Assembly (NCBI RefSeq): GCF_030652515.1
Contig: NZ_JAUSAR010000032.1
Coordinates: 1-64,000, forward strand
From: Aquabacterium sp.
GTDB lineage: Bacteria; Pseudomonadota; Gammaproteobacteria; Burkholderiales; Burkholderiaceae_C
Length of the DNA: 64,000 nt
Direction of reading: 5' to 3'
The notes beneath the pieces are model-generated. The model ran no database searches. It saw only the letters and a list, made by a program, of their open reading frames with translations, and was not told where the DNA came from. A program made the translations under genes and the position numbers. This document shows, in pieces, positions 17,325-25,512 of this stretch (within the stretch, counting starts at the first letter, position 1; each line of letters starts with the position of its first letter).

Positions 17325-19145
17325 TCAGCGACCAACCGTCACGAACAATGGGCCGTCCTGCTCGGTCAACCTGACACTGTCGGCCTTGCCTTGCCAAGGC
17401 TTGCCATCCCACCACAGCCCCTTCTTAACTTTAACTGCTTTGGGCAAGGACACCACCGCCGTCCGATCCGGGGTATCGACCCACACGGCATAAGTCTGGT
17501 CGGTGGGCGAGTCCCAGCGCAACACGTGCAGGCCCGGCGGCACGTCGGGGGCCGGGCCTTTGAAGACCCTGCCTGTCTGCGCCGTGAGCAAACTCCGCAA
17601 GCCCGTCATGGCGGGTTTGTCGGCACCATCGCGCGTCAACAAGCCAAAGTTGTGCTCGCGGTTGCGGGGGTCGTCACCATCGTCGGTCATGTCGTAGATG
17701 GTGTGCAAAGGGATATCCAGGGCCAATTGGGTCAGCACCTTGCGCAGCACCAGGATGCCTTGCTGACGCAGTGCCCGGGGGTCATGCCCATGGCCGAACT
17801 CCTTGGCATCAATGTCGCCAAATGATGAGTACCCCCACTCGGTGTCCCACAGTGGGGCTTGCACGCCGTGGGCCTGCAGCACCTGCTGAAGGGGCGCCAC
17901 GAAAGTCGCGAAGCTCTCGGGGCCCTCCTTGCGGTAGGGGTGCAGGCTGACGGCACTGACCCCGGCCAGCTTGCCCGACTCCGCCATCCTCAGCAGGTAA
18001 CCCTCATCGGTGTTGGCCAGCCCGGCGGACACCACCACGGCGGCAGGCTGGACCTCGCGGATGGCCTTCATGGCTTCGGACAACAAGGTGGCATAGGCCA
18101 CAGGATCGGGCTTGGGCCAGTAGTGCGCCAAGTTGGGCTCATTCCAGATCTCGAAGCCCAGCGTGCTCTTGCCTTTGAGGTGCCGGGCAGCCTGGCGCGC
18201 AAACTCTGCAAACGCCGCCCGATCCCGCTCCGTCAAAGGCGCCTTGCCGCCATGCTCAGGGTGACCATAGTCCAGGATCCACAAAGCCGACATCCCCCGC
18301 TTGCTCAACTCCGAAGCCAGCTTCTCGTAACGGTCAAAGTTGAACTTGCCACCAGACTCGACCTTGTCCCAATAGACATCGGTCCGAATGACGGTGATGC
18401 CCGCAGAGCGCGCCTTGTCCAATTGATGAAACTCCAACGGGCGATGCAGCGCCACCGCCAGGCGCCCCACATAACTGGGCGCGAAGGTTTGCCCCGACAA
18501 GGGCCCATCCAATTTGAGCTGGTAAGCCACGTCATTGCTGGGCAGGTAGGTGAGGTTGTCGACCTCCACGATGCCGGGCGGCTGCAACAAGCCCATGTCA
18601 CCCACCAGCACGGACAAGGCCTTGATGGGCGGATGAAGCACGCCATCAGCGGCCCCACCCCAGAAAGCGCGGCTTTTGCCCACCCCGACCTGCACCCTTT
18701 GCCAAGCTTGCCCGGACGGGTTTTCAAGGCTTCGGGCCCTGGCCTTGAACTGATGGTTCTGCCCGGTGGCATCCACCACGCGCAGGCTCGTCTGCGCGTG
18801 GCCATCCAGGTTGCGGATGTCAAAGGCGATCGCTGGCCGCTCTGAGGGACCCACGGCCATCGGCGCCTTCAAACGCAAGCTCATGGCCACATATCGCCCA
18901 CAGGCTTTGCCCGAGGCGGCCTTGGGTTTGGCGGCACCACAGCCGAGGTCATAGTGCAACCTGGCCACCTTGCTGCGCGCGCCCACTTTGGCTTGGCTCA
19001 TGGACGCGGCTGCCCCCGGAAACTCGCGCCCCAGGCTGGCCTCCCAGGCCGGGCCGGACTCCGCCACCAAGGGAACACCCTTGACTGGCTCTGCCGCCAT
19101 GCAAACCACACCCGACATCAACAGCGGTATCCAAAAACACTTCAT
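17325..19145 (-). CDS. Secreted clan GH-A glycoside hydrolase (GH39-like)
   Basis: About 606 residues. It has a signal peptide (MKCFWIPLLMSGVVCMAAEP, cut after about residue 18), an N-terminal beta-sandwich-like region (about 20-205) that may bind carbohydrate, and a TIM-barrel domain (about 225-500) with the general acid/base Glu about 336 in EIWNEPN and the nucleophile Glu about 436 in WDTEWGYSS. HPYR and YGHPEH are further barrel-loop signatures of the clan. A short beta domain ends the protein. GGAGG precedes ATG 19145 by seven bases. It probably trims or degrades the EPS in the periplasm or outside. The divergent gene at 19383-21464 is a clear paralogue. The exact substrate is unknown. 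Confidence 0.85.
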   Translation of the reverse strand: MKCFWIPLLMSGVVCMAAEPVKGVPLVAESGPAWEASLGREFPGAAASMSQAKVGARSKVARLHYDLGCGAAKPKAASGKACGRYVAMSLRLKAPMAVGPSERPAIAFDIRNLDGHAQTSLRVVDATGQNHQFKARARSLENPSGQAWQRVQVGVGKSRAFWGGAADGVLHPPIKALSVLVGDMGLLQPPGIVEVDNLTYLPSNDVAYQLKLDGPLSGQTFAPSYVGRLAVALHRPLEFHQLDKARSAGITVIRTDVYWDKVESGGKFNFDRYEKLASELSKRGMSALWILDYGHPEHGGKAPLTERDRAAFAEFARQAARHLKGKSTLGFEIWNEPNLAHYWPKPDPVAYATLLSEAMKAIREVQPAAVVVSAGLANTDEGYLLRMAESGKLAGVSAVSLHPYRKEGPESFATFVAPLQQVLQAHGVQAPLWDTEWGYSSFGDIDAKEFGHGHDPRALRQQGILVLRKVLTQLALDIPLHTIYDMTDDGDDPRNREHNFGLLTRDGADKPAMTGLRSLLTAQTGRVFKGPAPDVPPGLHVLRWDSPTDQTYAVWVDTPDRTAVVSLPKAVKVKKGLWWDGKPWQGKADSVRLTEQDGPLFVTVGR

Positions 19146-19162
19146 GGCCAAACCTCCTTAGT

Positions 19163-19181
19163 CCCCCCTGTTCACGGGGGG
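19163..19181 (-). promoter_or_regulatory. G/C-run hairpin just upstream of the glycoside hydrolase Shine-Dalgarno
   Basis: CCCCCC at 19163-19168 pairs with GGGGGG at 19176-19181 around a seven-base loop. On the minus-strand transcript this hairpin ends only about six bases before the GGAGG of the glycoside hydrolase gene, so it could influence translation or RNA stability. A close relative is at 35867-35885. Confidence 0.4.
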
Positions 19182-19382
19182 CCACTTGATCCTATTGCAG
19201 ACAACTACTCACAGACCAAATGAAATTAAGACATTACGATCACCCCCCAGGCGGTATCACGGCATGCTGTAACGCTCTGTATCCCCCCCTCAAAGTGTGA
19301 AAAGTGCAATAGCCTGCGTCGGGCTTGGCAACATAAGCTTGCTTCACATTGATTAAACGAGTTCGACGTTGTCGCAGAGCAC

Positions 19383-21464
19383 ATGAAAACGCAATCGCAG
19401 AATGATTTGATGGGTAAGTTTGGTTTGGTGGCATGGGCCTGTGTGGCAGCCATCGGGCTGGCAGGTTGCGGCGGCGGTGGCGGCGGCTCGACAGCAGCAC
19501 CCGGCAGCACCACCGGTGGCTCGGCCACCACCGAATCGGTGGTCACATCGGGTGGGTCCACATCCAACAACAACACCAGCTCGGGAGGCAGCGGAAGCGG
19601 CACTTCAGGCACCACACAGCCCACCGCTCCAGCACCACCAGTGGTGGTGACCGACGCCGTTGACATGGCAGCGTCCTGGGTGCCCACGGCCTCCAACATC
19701 ATTGCCACCTTTGACACCGACACGGACAAAGCTGCCAATTGGACCTTCTACCCCGGCTCAGAGTTCCCTGGCGCCAACGGTGGGCTCGCAGAAATCACCA
19801 ATGGCGTGGCAGGCACCAAAGCAGTCTCCTTGCAATATGACCTGGGTTGCGGCACCCCCACCTACGGGTTGGCCAATACCTCCTGCGGCCGCTATGTCTC
19901 GGCCAGCTTGCGCCTGCCCCAGACGATCGAGGTGGGCGTGAACGACCAGCCCACCATCTCCCTGGACCTGCGCAATCTGCAAGGCGTGGCCCGGCCCAGT
20001 CTTCGCGTGGTTGATGGCAGTGGCCAGACATTGCAGTTCCCCATCCCGCTGAGAACCCTTGAACAAGCCAGCGGCACCGCATGGCGCTCGGTGCAGATCC
20101 CAGTGGGCCGCAGTTCGGTTTTCTGGGAGGGCACGAACGACGGCATTTTCCGCGGCCCCCTGAAGTCAGTCTCGGTGCTGTCGGGTGACCTGCCCATGTC
20201 CTACCCCGCGGGCTCGCTGGACATCGACAACGTCGCCTTGCTCAAATCGCCTGACAACACGTTTGAACTCAAATCCAACGTGCCCCTGTCCAACATCGCC
20301 TTTCCGCCCACCTATGTCGGCCGTGTCGGGGTCACCATCCAGAGCTACACCCTGGCCGCACTGGACAAGCTCAAAGCGGCCGGCATCACCATGGTGCGCA
20401 AGGATTTGCACTGGGATGGCGTGGAAAAGGATGGCGTTTTCTCTTTCGCCCGCTACGACGCCCTGACCGCTGCGCTGACGCAACGCGACATGTCGGTCTT
20501 GTGGATCCTGAACTATGGCCATCCCGACCACGGCGGCGCGGCCCCCCTGACCAGCGCCGACCAGAGCGCCTTCGCCGAGTTTGCCCGCCGGGCGGCGCTG
20601 CAGTACAAAAACCAGAAGGTGGTGGGCTACGAAATCTGGAACGAGCCCAACAAGGAAAAACGCTGGCCTTCGCCTGATCCGGTGGCTTTTGCCAACCTGC
20701 TGGACAAGGCCGCCCGGGCCATCCACCTGGCAGTCCCTACCGCCAAGGTCGCGTCAGGTGGCATTGCTGACCTGGACACCACCTACCTGCTGAGGATGCT
20801 CAACACCGGCAAGCTCACTGGTGTTGACGCCGTCGGCGTTCACCCCTACCGCAAGACGGCGCCTGAAACCTATGCCGCCGACGCCACCCCCCTGCAGAAC
20901 CTGGTCAACAGCAAAGGCACGGCCGCCGTGCTGTGGGACACCGAATGGGGCTACTCCTCGTTCGAAGACATTGACGCCGCGGTTTATGGCAATGGCCGGG
21001 ATCCACGCGCCCTGCGTCGGCAAGGCATCCTGGTGCTGCGCAAGGTGCTGACTCAAATTGCCCTGAACAGCCCGGTCAGCGTTCTGTACAACCTGCTCGA
21101 TGATGGCAGCAGCCCCACCGACCGCGAACACAACTTTGGCCTGCTGACCGCCTCGGGCGCCGACAAACCAGCCATGGTGGGCCTGCGCAACCTGTACGGT
21201 GCTCAAAATGGGCGGGTGCTCAAGGGCTTCATCCCCGACGTGCCCCCAGGCCTGCACGTGCTGCGCTGGGATGGTGCCTCGGACCGCGCCTTCGCCCTGT
21301 GGTCAGACACGAACGCCAGCAAGATCACGGTGCAATTGCCCGCCACCATCAGAACAGTGACACGTTGGGACGGCACCACCGTTCAACCCACGGTGACCAG
21401 CACTGGCCGCCACGTGGTGATGCGCGAAGCCGATGGCCCGCTGTTCGTGACCATGGCCAAGTGA
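19383..21464 (+). CDS. Lipoprotein clan GH-A glycoside hydrolase (GH39-like), paralogue
   Basis: A 693-residue lipoprotein: the signal peptide ends in the lipobox LAGC (Cys about 29), followed by a Gly/Ser/Thr-rich linker (about 30-90) that probably spans the space from the outer membrane. The rest parallels the 17325-19145 product: an N-terminal sandwich-like region (QYDLGCG, CGRYVSASLRL), then a TIM barrel with acid/base Glu about 421 in EIWNEPN and nucleophile Glu about 521 in WDTEWGYSS. The residue after the lipid Cys is Gly, not Asp, so Lol export to the outer membrane is expected. Two divergent hydrolase genes with different localisation suggest stepwise EPS processing. The substrate is unknown. 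Confidence 0.87.
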   Translation: MKTQSQNDLMGKFGLVAWACVAAIGLAGCGGGGGGSTAAPGSTTGGSATTESVVTSGGSTSNNNTSSGGSGSGTSGTTQPTAPAPPVVVTDAVDMAASWVPTASNIIATFDTDTDKAANWTFYPGSEFPGANGGLAEITNGVAGTKAVSLQYDLGCGTPTYGLANTSCGRYVSASLRLPQTIEVGVNDQPTISLDLRNLQGVARPSLRVVDGSGQTLQFPIPLRTLEQASGTAWRSVQIPVGRSSVFWEGTNDGIFRGPLKSVSVLSGDLPMSYPAGSLDIDNVALLKSPDNTFELKSNVPLSNIAFPPTYVGRVGVTIQSYTLAALDKLKAAGITMVRKDLHWDGVEKDGVFSFARYDALTAALTQRDMSVLWILNYGHPDHGGAAPLTSADQSAFAEFARRAALQYKNQKVVGYEIWNEPNKEKRWPSPDPVAFANLLDKAARAIHLAVPTAKVASGGIADLDTTYLLRMLNTGKLTGVDAVGVHPYRKTAPETYAADATPLQNLVNSKGTAAVLWDTEWGYSSFEDIDAAVYGNGRDPRALRRQGILVLRKVLTQIALNSPVSVLYNLLDDGSSPTDREHNFGLLTASGADKPAMVGLRNLYGAQNGRVLKGFIPDVPPGLHVLRWDGASDRAFALWSDTNASKITVQLPATIRTVTRWDGTTVQPTVTSTGRHVVMREADGPLFVTMAK

Positions 21465-21482
21465 CCATGACCAAATAAAGGC

Positions 21483-22682
21483 TCAATAGCCGAAGTCAGC
21501 CGCCGACTGCCTGACCAGCGCGGCCATCTGGGTTTTGAAGTTCTCGGTTGAGAACAACTCGGCATTGGTGCGGCACGCATCCGCCGAGAACTCACCGGCA
21601 TGGCGTTCAAACTGCTGAACGGCATCCGCGATGGCCTGAGGGGTTTGTTCGTGAAAGAAGATCCCTGTGGGTGCGCTGCCCAGCCCCAGGCCGCGCACGG
21701 TTTCCAGCACCCCACCCCGGCCAAAGGCAATGACCGGCGTGCCACAGGCCTGGGCCTCCACCGGGGTGATGCCAAAGTCTTCTTCAGCGGCGAACACAAA
21801 GGCCTTGGCCGTTTGCATGAGTTGCTTGAGCGTGGCAAAGGGCTGATGCCCCATGACCTCGACATTGGGCCCGGCGATGGCCTTGATGCGCTCCAGCTCA
21901 GGCCCATCGCCCACCACCACCAGCCGCTTGCCGGGCATGAGCGAAAACGCTTCCACGATGGTGGGGATCATCTTGTAGGGCACCAGCCTGGAGGCGGTGA
22001 CGTAGAAGTCTTCCTTGTCGCGGCACAAGGTGAATCCGGCCGTGTCCACCGGCGGATAGATGACCTGGGCTTCACAGCCATACACTTTTTTGATGCGCCG
22101 CTTGATGAAGCGCGAGTTGGCCACCATCACATCGACACCGCAGGCGGTGCGGTGGTCCCACATTCGGATGTAATGCAAAAGCGAGCGGGCCAGGAACGAT
22201 TTGAAGCCCTTCTCCAGCTTGCTTTCGCGCAAATACTGGTGTTGCAAGTCCCAGGCGTAGCGCACGGGCGAATGCACGTAGCTGACATGCAGCTGGTTGC
22301 CCGAGGTGAGCACCCCCTTGGCCACGGCATAGCTGGATGACACGATGAGGTCGTAGCCCGACAGGTCAAGCTGCTCGATGGCCAGGGGCATCAAAGGCAG
22401 GTAGCTGCGGTATTTGGTGCGCGCAAACGGCAACTTCTGGACGAAGCTGGTGGTGACCGGGCGCCCCTTCAGAAAGGCCCGTTGGTCGTCTGGCAGGAAA
22501 TCAACCAGCGTGAACACATCTACATCGGGCCAGATGTTGATCAGTTGCTCCAGCACCTTTTCCGCGCCCGCGTAGACCACCAGCCAGTCGTGCACCACCG
22601 CAACCTTGAGTTTGCGGTTGGCCAAAGGGTTGATCACTGGGGGGTAGGAAGTGGCTTCTCGCACAGCAACTTGAATACTCAT
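21483..22682 (-). CDS. GT4-family glycosyltransferase (mannosyltransferase-like)
   Basis: About 399 residues. Features include KVAVVHDWLVVYAGAEKVLEQL at the N-terminus, HSPVRYAWDLQHQYL in the middle and AAEEDFGITPVEAQACGTPV (E-x7-E donor site) in the C-domain. The HDWL-x-GAEKV and HSP-x-RYAWD patterns are typical of WbaZ-like mannosyltransferases, though specificity is not provable here. The start at 22682 overlaps the upstream glycosyltransferase by four bases (ATGA), indicating coupled translation. It is the last gene of the long minus-strand block and meets the lipoprotein hydrolase gene tail to tail with 18 bases between. Confidence 0.88.
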   Translation of the reverse strand: MSIQVAVREATSYPPVINPLANRKLKVAVVHDWLVVYAGAEKVLEQLINIWPDVDVFTLVDFLPDDQRAFLKGRPVTTSFVQKLPFARTKYRSYLPLMPLAIEQLDLSGYDLIVSSSYAVAKGVLTSGNQLHVSYVHSPVRYAWDLQHQYLRESKLEKGFKSFLARSLLHYIRMWDHRTACGVDVMVANSRFIKRRIKKVYGCEAQVIYPPVDTAGFTLCRDKEDFYVTASRLVPYKMIPTIVEAFSLMPGKRLVVVGDGPELERIKAIAGPNVEVMGHQPFATLKQLMQTAKAFVFAAEEDFGITPVEAQACGTPVIAFGRGGVLETVRGLGLGSAPTGIFFHEQTPQAIADAVQQFERHAGEFSADACRTNAELFSTENFKTQMAALVRQSAADFGY

Positions 22683-23779
22683 GGGTGTGTAGGTACCTGT
22701 TCTGGCAACGCCTGGAGCAATGAACGTGCAGCTCGGGGCCAGGTCCACAGCTGACTGCGTTGTTGGGCTAGCACTTTAAGCTGAACTCGGGCTGGCTCGC
22801 TGCCCATGACCTGGTGGAGTGCATCCAGGAACGAGGATGGGTCAACGGGGTCGAAGTACACCGCCGCCGGGCCGCAAACCTCAGGGATGGAGGCGGCGTT
22901 GGAGGCCACGACCGGGCAGCCCCGGGCCATGGCTTCCAGGGGCGGGATGCCAAATCCCTCGTAGAGCGATGGAAAAACGAAGCAGGCGGCCTGCATGTAC
23001 AGGCTGGCCAGCTCCGCATCAGAGACATAACCCACGTGTTTGACAAAAGGCGGCAAAGCCGCCCCTTTGGCCGCAAACACGGCAGGGTTGGTGCCGCCTG
23101 CCACCACCACGTCGAAACCAGGATCGCCCAGTGGAGCCAGGGCCTGGGCCACGAAGGCAAAGTTCTTGTTGGCCTGGGCGCTGCTGACGGCCAGCACGAA
23201 GGGGCGCTTGAGCAGGTCGGCTTTGGTCAGGATGCCGTCATCAGGCAAGACACGAAGCACGTGCTCGCCGCCCTCGGGCAGCACCGCGATGGATTCGGCC
23301 GCAATGTGAAGGTGGCGGGCCAGCTCTTGCCTGGAGAACTCGGAAACCGTGAGGATGCGCGCGCCACGCCATGCCAGCAGACGGTGCATGCATTTGTAGA
23401 CCAACCGAAAGGCCATGCCGTAAGCCTGTGGCACAGAAAACACGGCCGCGTCGTGGATGACCACGGCCTGGTGGCGTTTGCAGACGGGCCCGGTGTTGCA
23501 CAGGTTGACCAGCAGGCGTCGCCCGGCAAACCAGGGCAACTCGATCTGCTCCCAGGCGTAGCCTTGAAAGCGCCCGACCTCGATGAGCTGGATGTGATTG
23601 AACGAGACCTTGGCCTGGGTGCCCCTGGGAACCGCCAGGAAAAGGGGCCCCAGCTTGATTTCTCCTGACGAAATCAGGCCATCCAGTGCCCTCAGTGTTT
23701 CGATGGCAAAGCGCTCAACCCCCGTGACCGGGCGCTGCAAAAAACGGCCATTGAAAATGATGGACGAACCAAACGCCAA
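22679..23779 (-). CDS. GT4-family glycosyltransferase
   Basis: A 366-residue GT-B enzyme with NGRFLQRPVTGVERFAIE near the N-terminus, VIHDAAVFSVPQAY, ILTVSEFSRQEL, and the donor-site block PSLYEGFGIPPLEAMARGCPV with the E-x7-E pattern. The ITGVERF-like start and the HD motif are common in glycosyltransferases of exopolysaccharide clusters (the CpsF/WbdM-type GT4 group). The only usable start in front of the domain is TTG 23779, because an in-frame TAA lies eight codons upstream. It lies 56 bases downstream of the copper-oxidase-like gene and overlaps the next glycosyltransferase by four bases. Confidence 0.87.
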   Translation of the reverse strand: MAFGSSIIFNGRFLQRPVTGVERFAIETLRALDGLISSGEIKLGPLFLAVPRGTQAKVSFNHIQLIEVGRFQGYAWEQIELPWFAGRRLLVNLCNTGPVCKRHQAVVIHDAAVFSVPQAYGMAFRLVYKCMHRLLAWRGARILTVSEFSRQELARHLHIAAESIAVLPEGGEHVLRVLPDDGILTKADLLKRPFVLAVSSAQANKNFAFVAQALAPLGDPGFDVVVAGGTNPAVFAAKGAALPPFVKHVGYVSDAELASLYMQAACFVFPSLYEGFGIPPLEAMARGCPVVASNAASIPEVCGPAAVYFDPVDPSSFLDALHQVMGSEPARVQLKVLAQQRSQLWTWPRAARSLLQALPEQVPTHP

Positions 23780-23835
23780 CCTGAACCCCTTGTGTGCTTA
23801 GCCGACTAGTGTAAGCACTGACTGGGGTTCTTGGC

Positions 23836-25368
23836 TCAGGCATCCAGTCTGATCACCTTGCCAATCGAGGGGACGCCCTCGGAATCGAACACAAAGAGGT
23901 AGTAATAGCCCGGTGGGGCGGTGTTTCTGCTGTCCGGACTGCTGACCGACAGGATGCCGCCAGGCTTGCTGGCAAAGTTCAAACCGATGAAGCGTTGTTC
24001 ATACACCTGGGCATGGGTGGCTGACCCCAGTTGCACCAGGTGCACCTTGGAGACGGCTGTGGTGCCCTGCACATGGACATCGAAGGCCGTCCCCCACTTC
24101 ACCACCGTTGGCGCCTGGTCGATCTTGGGGCGCTCGGCGAACTGCCCCGAGCCATCGCGCTTGAACAGGTAAGGCGGGTAGTACACCTCCACATCCAGGT
24201 TGTTGCTGGCCTTGGCAGCCCCCGCGCCACCAGCCCCGGTGAGCACTGTGGCGTCTTGCATCAGCAGGGCGACCGAGTGATACAGCCGGTCTTTGCCGGC
24301 CACGGCAGCACTGTTCCAGCGCCCCGTTTTCGGATCCCAGATCTCGGCCAGGCGATTGGCCAGGATGTGCGAGCTGGCATCGTCGTTCTTCAAGCCGCCA
24401 CCACTGACAAACACCTGCCCATCGGCCAGGACGGTGGCCGAAGCGTTGAAGCGGATTGGCGTGTACCAGCCCGTGGTTTTGACCACCGGCTCGGGGCCAT
24501 TGAGATCGATGTCGTTGGCCACCCCCAGCATGCGCATGGACAACACCTTGCCCGGCGCGTACATCAGGCTGGGCAGGTAGGAATGCCCCCGGAACAACTT
24601 GGCCTTGAGTGGCTCGATCTTGCCCTGGCCCTCGATGTCCAGGTAAAAGGTGTTGCCCAAGCGCGAGACGTTGAAGATCTTGCCATTGGGCGCCAGCCAC
24701 AGGCGGGGGTAGTTCCAGTTGGGCTCGCCATAGGCTTCGTTCTTGTCCGCCCCTGGCAAAGTGCGCCAGCCGGTTTTCGGGTTGTAGATCTCGGGGATCG
24801 GGGCGTAGTGGGTGGGATCCAGCTTGCCTCCCACCACCAGCACTTCGCCACTGGCCATGGTGGCCACGGTGGGGTACCAGCGCGGACGCTGCATGGTGCG
24901 CCCGGAAGACTTCAGCACGGTCTTGTTGAAATCAAAGTAGTTGATGTCGGCCGACGACCAGTTGCGCTGACCATTGACGGTGAGATCGCCGCCCACCAGC
25001 AGCACGGCACCATCGGCAGGCACCAACAATTGCCCGCTGCAGAAAATATCGGTGCCCGTCTGGTTGGGCAAGGTCAGGTGGGATTCGGGGCCAAATCCCT
25101 TGGTGGGATCCCAGATGTCGTAAATGGTCTGACCGGTCTGCTGTCCTTTGGCGTCGGTGCCATAGCTCATGACGCGCCCATCCGGCAAAGTGATGACTTG
25201 CAGTGGGATCAAGGGCCAACCCACCACCGGGCCGAACTTGCCGCGCACATGGTACTGGTCGGGGCTGACCGCGCGCTGCCGCAGATGCCACCAGCTGGTG
25301 GCACCCAAGACCGCCACCGCTGTCAGGATCAAAATCCCTTTCAATGCAGTTCGCCAAACACGCGCCAT
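23836..25368 (-). CDS. Galactose/glyoxal oxidase-like copper radical oxidase (AA5-like, DUF1929 C-terminus)
   Basis: A 510-residue protein with an N-terminal membrane anchor or signal (about residues 9-28), a Kelch-type beta-propeller (about 60-390) and a C-terminal DUF1929 domain. Every residue that forms the mononuclear copper/Tyr-Cys radical site of galactose oxidase has a counterpart in the right order: Cys about 110 (TDIFCSG), Tyr about 165 (RWYPT), Tyr-His about 363-364 (RLYHS) and His about 452 (ATHAQVYEQRF). It should oxidise a primary alcohol or aldehyde with O2, giving H2O2. The known relative GlxA of Streptomyces modifies an extracellular glycan made by a neighbouring synthase, so a role on the nascent EPS is plausible. 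The substrate is unknown. Confidence 0.87.
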   Translation of the reverse strand: MARVWRTALKGILILTAVAVLGATSWWHLRQRAVSPDQYHVRGKFGPVVGWPLIPLQVITLPDGRVMSYGTDAKGQQTGQTIYDIWDPTKGFGPESHLTLPNQTGTDIFCSGQLLVPADGAVLLVGGDLTVNGQRNWSSADINYFDFNKTVLKSSGRTMQRPRWYPTVATMASGEVLVVGGKLDPTHYAPIPEIYNPKTGWRTLPGADKNEAYGEPNWNYPRLWLAPNGKIFNVSRLGNTFYLDIEGQGKIEPLKAKLFRGHSYLPSLMYAPGKVLSMRMLGVANDIDLNGPEPVVKTTGWYTPIRFNASATVLADGQVFVSGGGLKNDDASSHILANRLAEIWDPKTGRWNSAAVAGKDRLYHSVALLMQDATVLTGAGGAGAAKASNNLDVEVYYPPYLFKRDGSGQFAERPKIDQAPTVVKWGTAFDVHVQGTTAVSKVHLVQLGSATHAQVYEQRFIGLNFASKPGGILSVSSPDSRNTAPPGYYYLFVFDSEGVPSIGKVIRLDA

Positions 25369-25397
25369 GTTACAAAAACCCCAAAAATTACAACCAA

Positions 25398-25464
25398 GTC
25401 ACAACCATGCCGCATGGTGACTCAGGTTGAGGTGCCGCGTCTTTGAGGTAAGTCACACCGTGAC
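25398..25464. promoter_or_regulatory. Two GTCAC/GTGAC inverted repeats upstream of the copper oxidase gene
   Basis: An imperfect palindrome at 25398-25421 (GTCAC..CCATG-CCG-CATGG-TGAC) and a perfect short one at 25452-25464 (GTCAC-ACC-GTGAC) lie 30 and 84 bases before the ATG of the oxidase-like gene on the minus strand. Shared half-sites at about 50-base spacing suggest operator sites for one dimeric regulator, perhaps CRP-like, but no regulator can be named. Confidence 0.35.
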
Positions 25465-25467
25465 CGT

Positions 25468-25487
25468 AAAACCCCTAATCAAGGGGG
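25468..25487 (-). terminator. Weak terminator-like hairpin after the DprE2-like gene
   Basis: On the minus strand a short stem CCCC/GGGG with a TTGATTA loop is followed by four T. It sits 26 bases after the stop of the SDR gene. The stem is short, so it may only attenuate read-through into the copper oxidase gene. Confidence 0.35.
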
Positions 25488-25512
25488 CAATAAATGCGCG
25501 AATGGGCCGCAT

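Noticed and set aside
19480-19570. Glycine-run repeat in the lipoprotein hydrolase as a tandem repeat of interest
   Set aside because: It is a short GGC/GGT run coding a Gly linker after the lipid Cys, which is common in lipoproteins.
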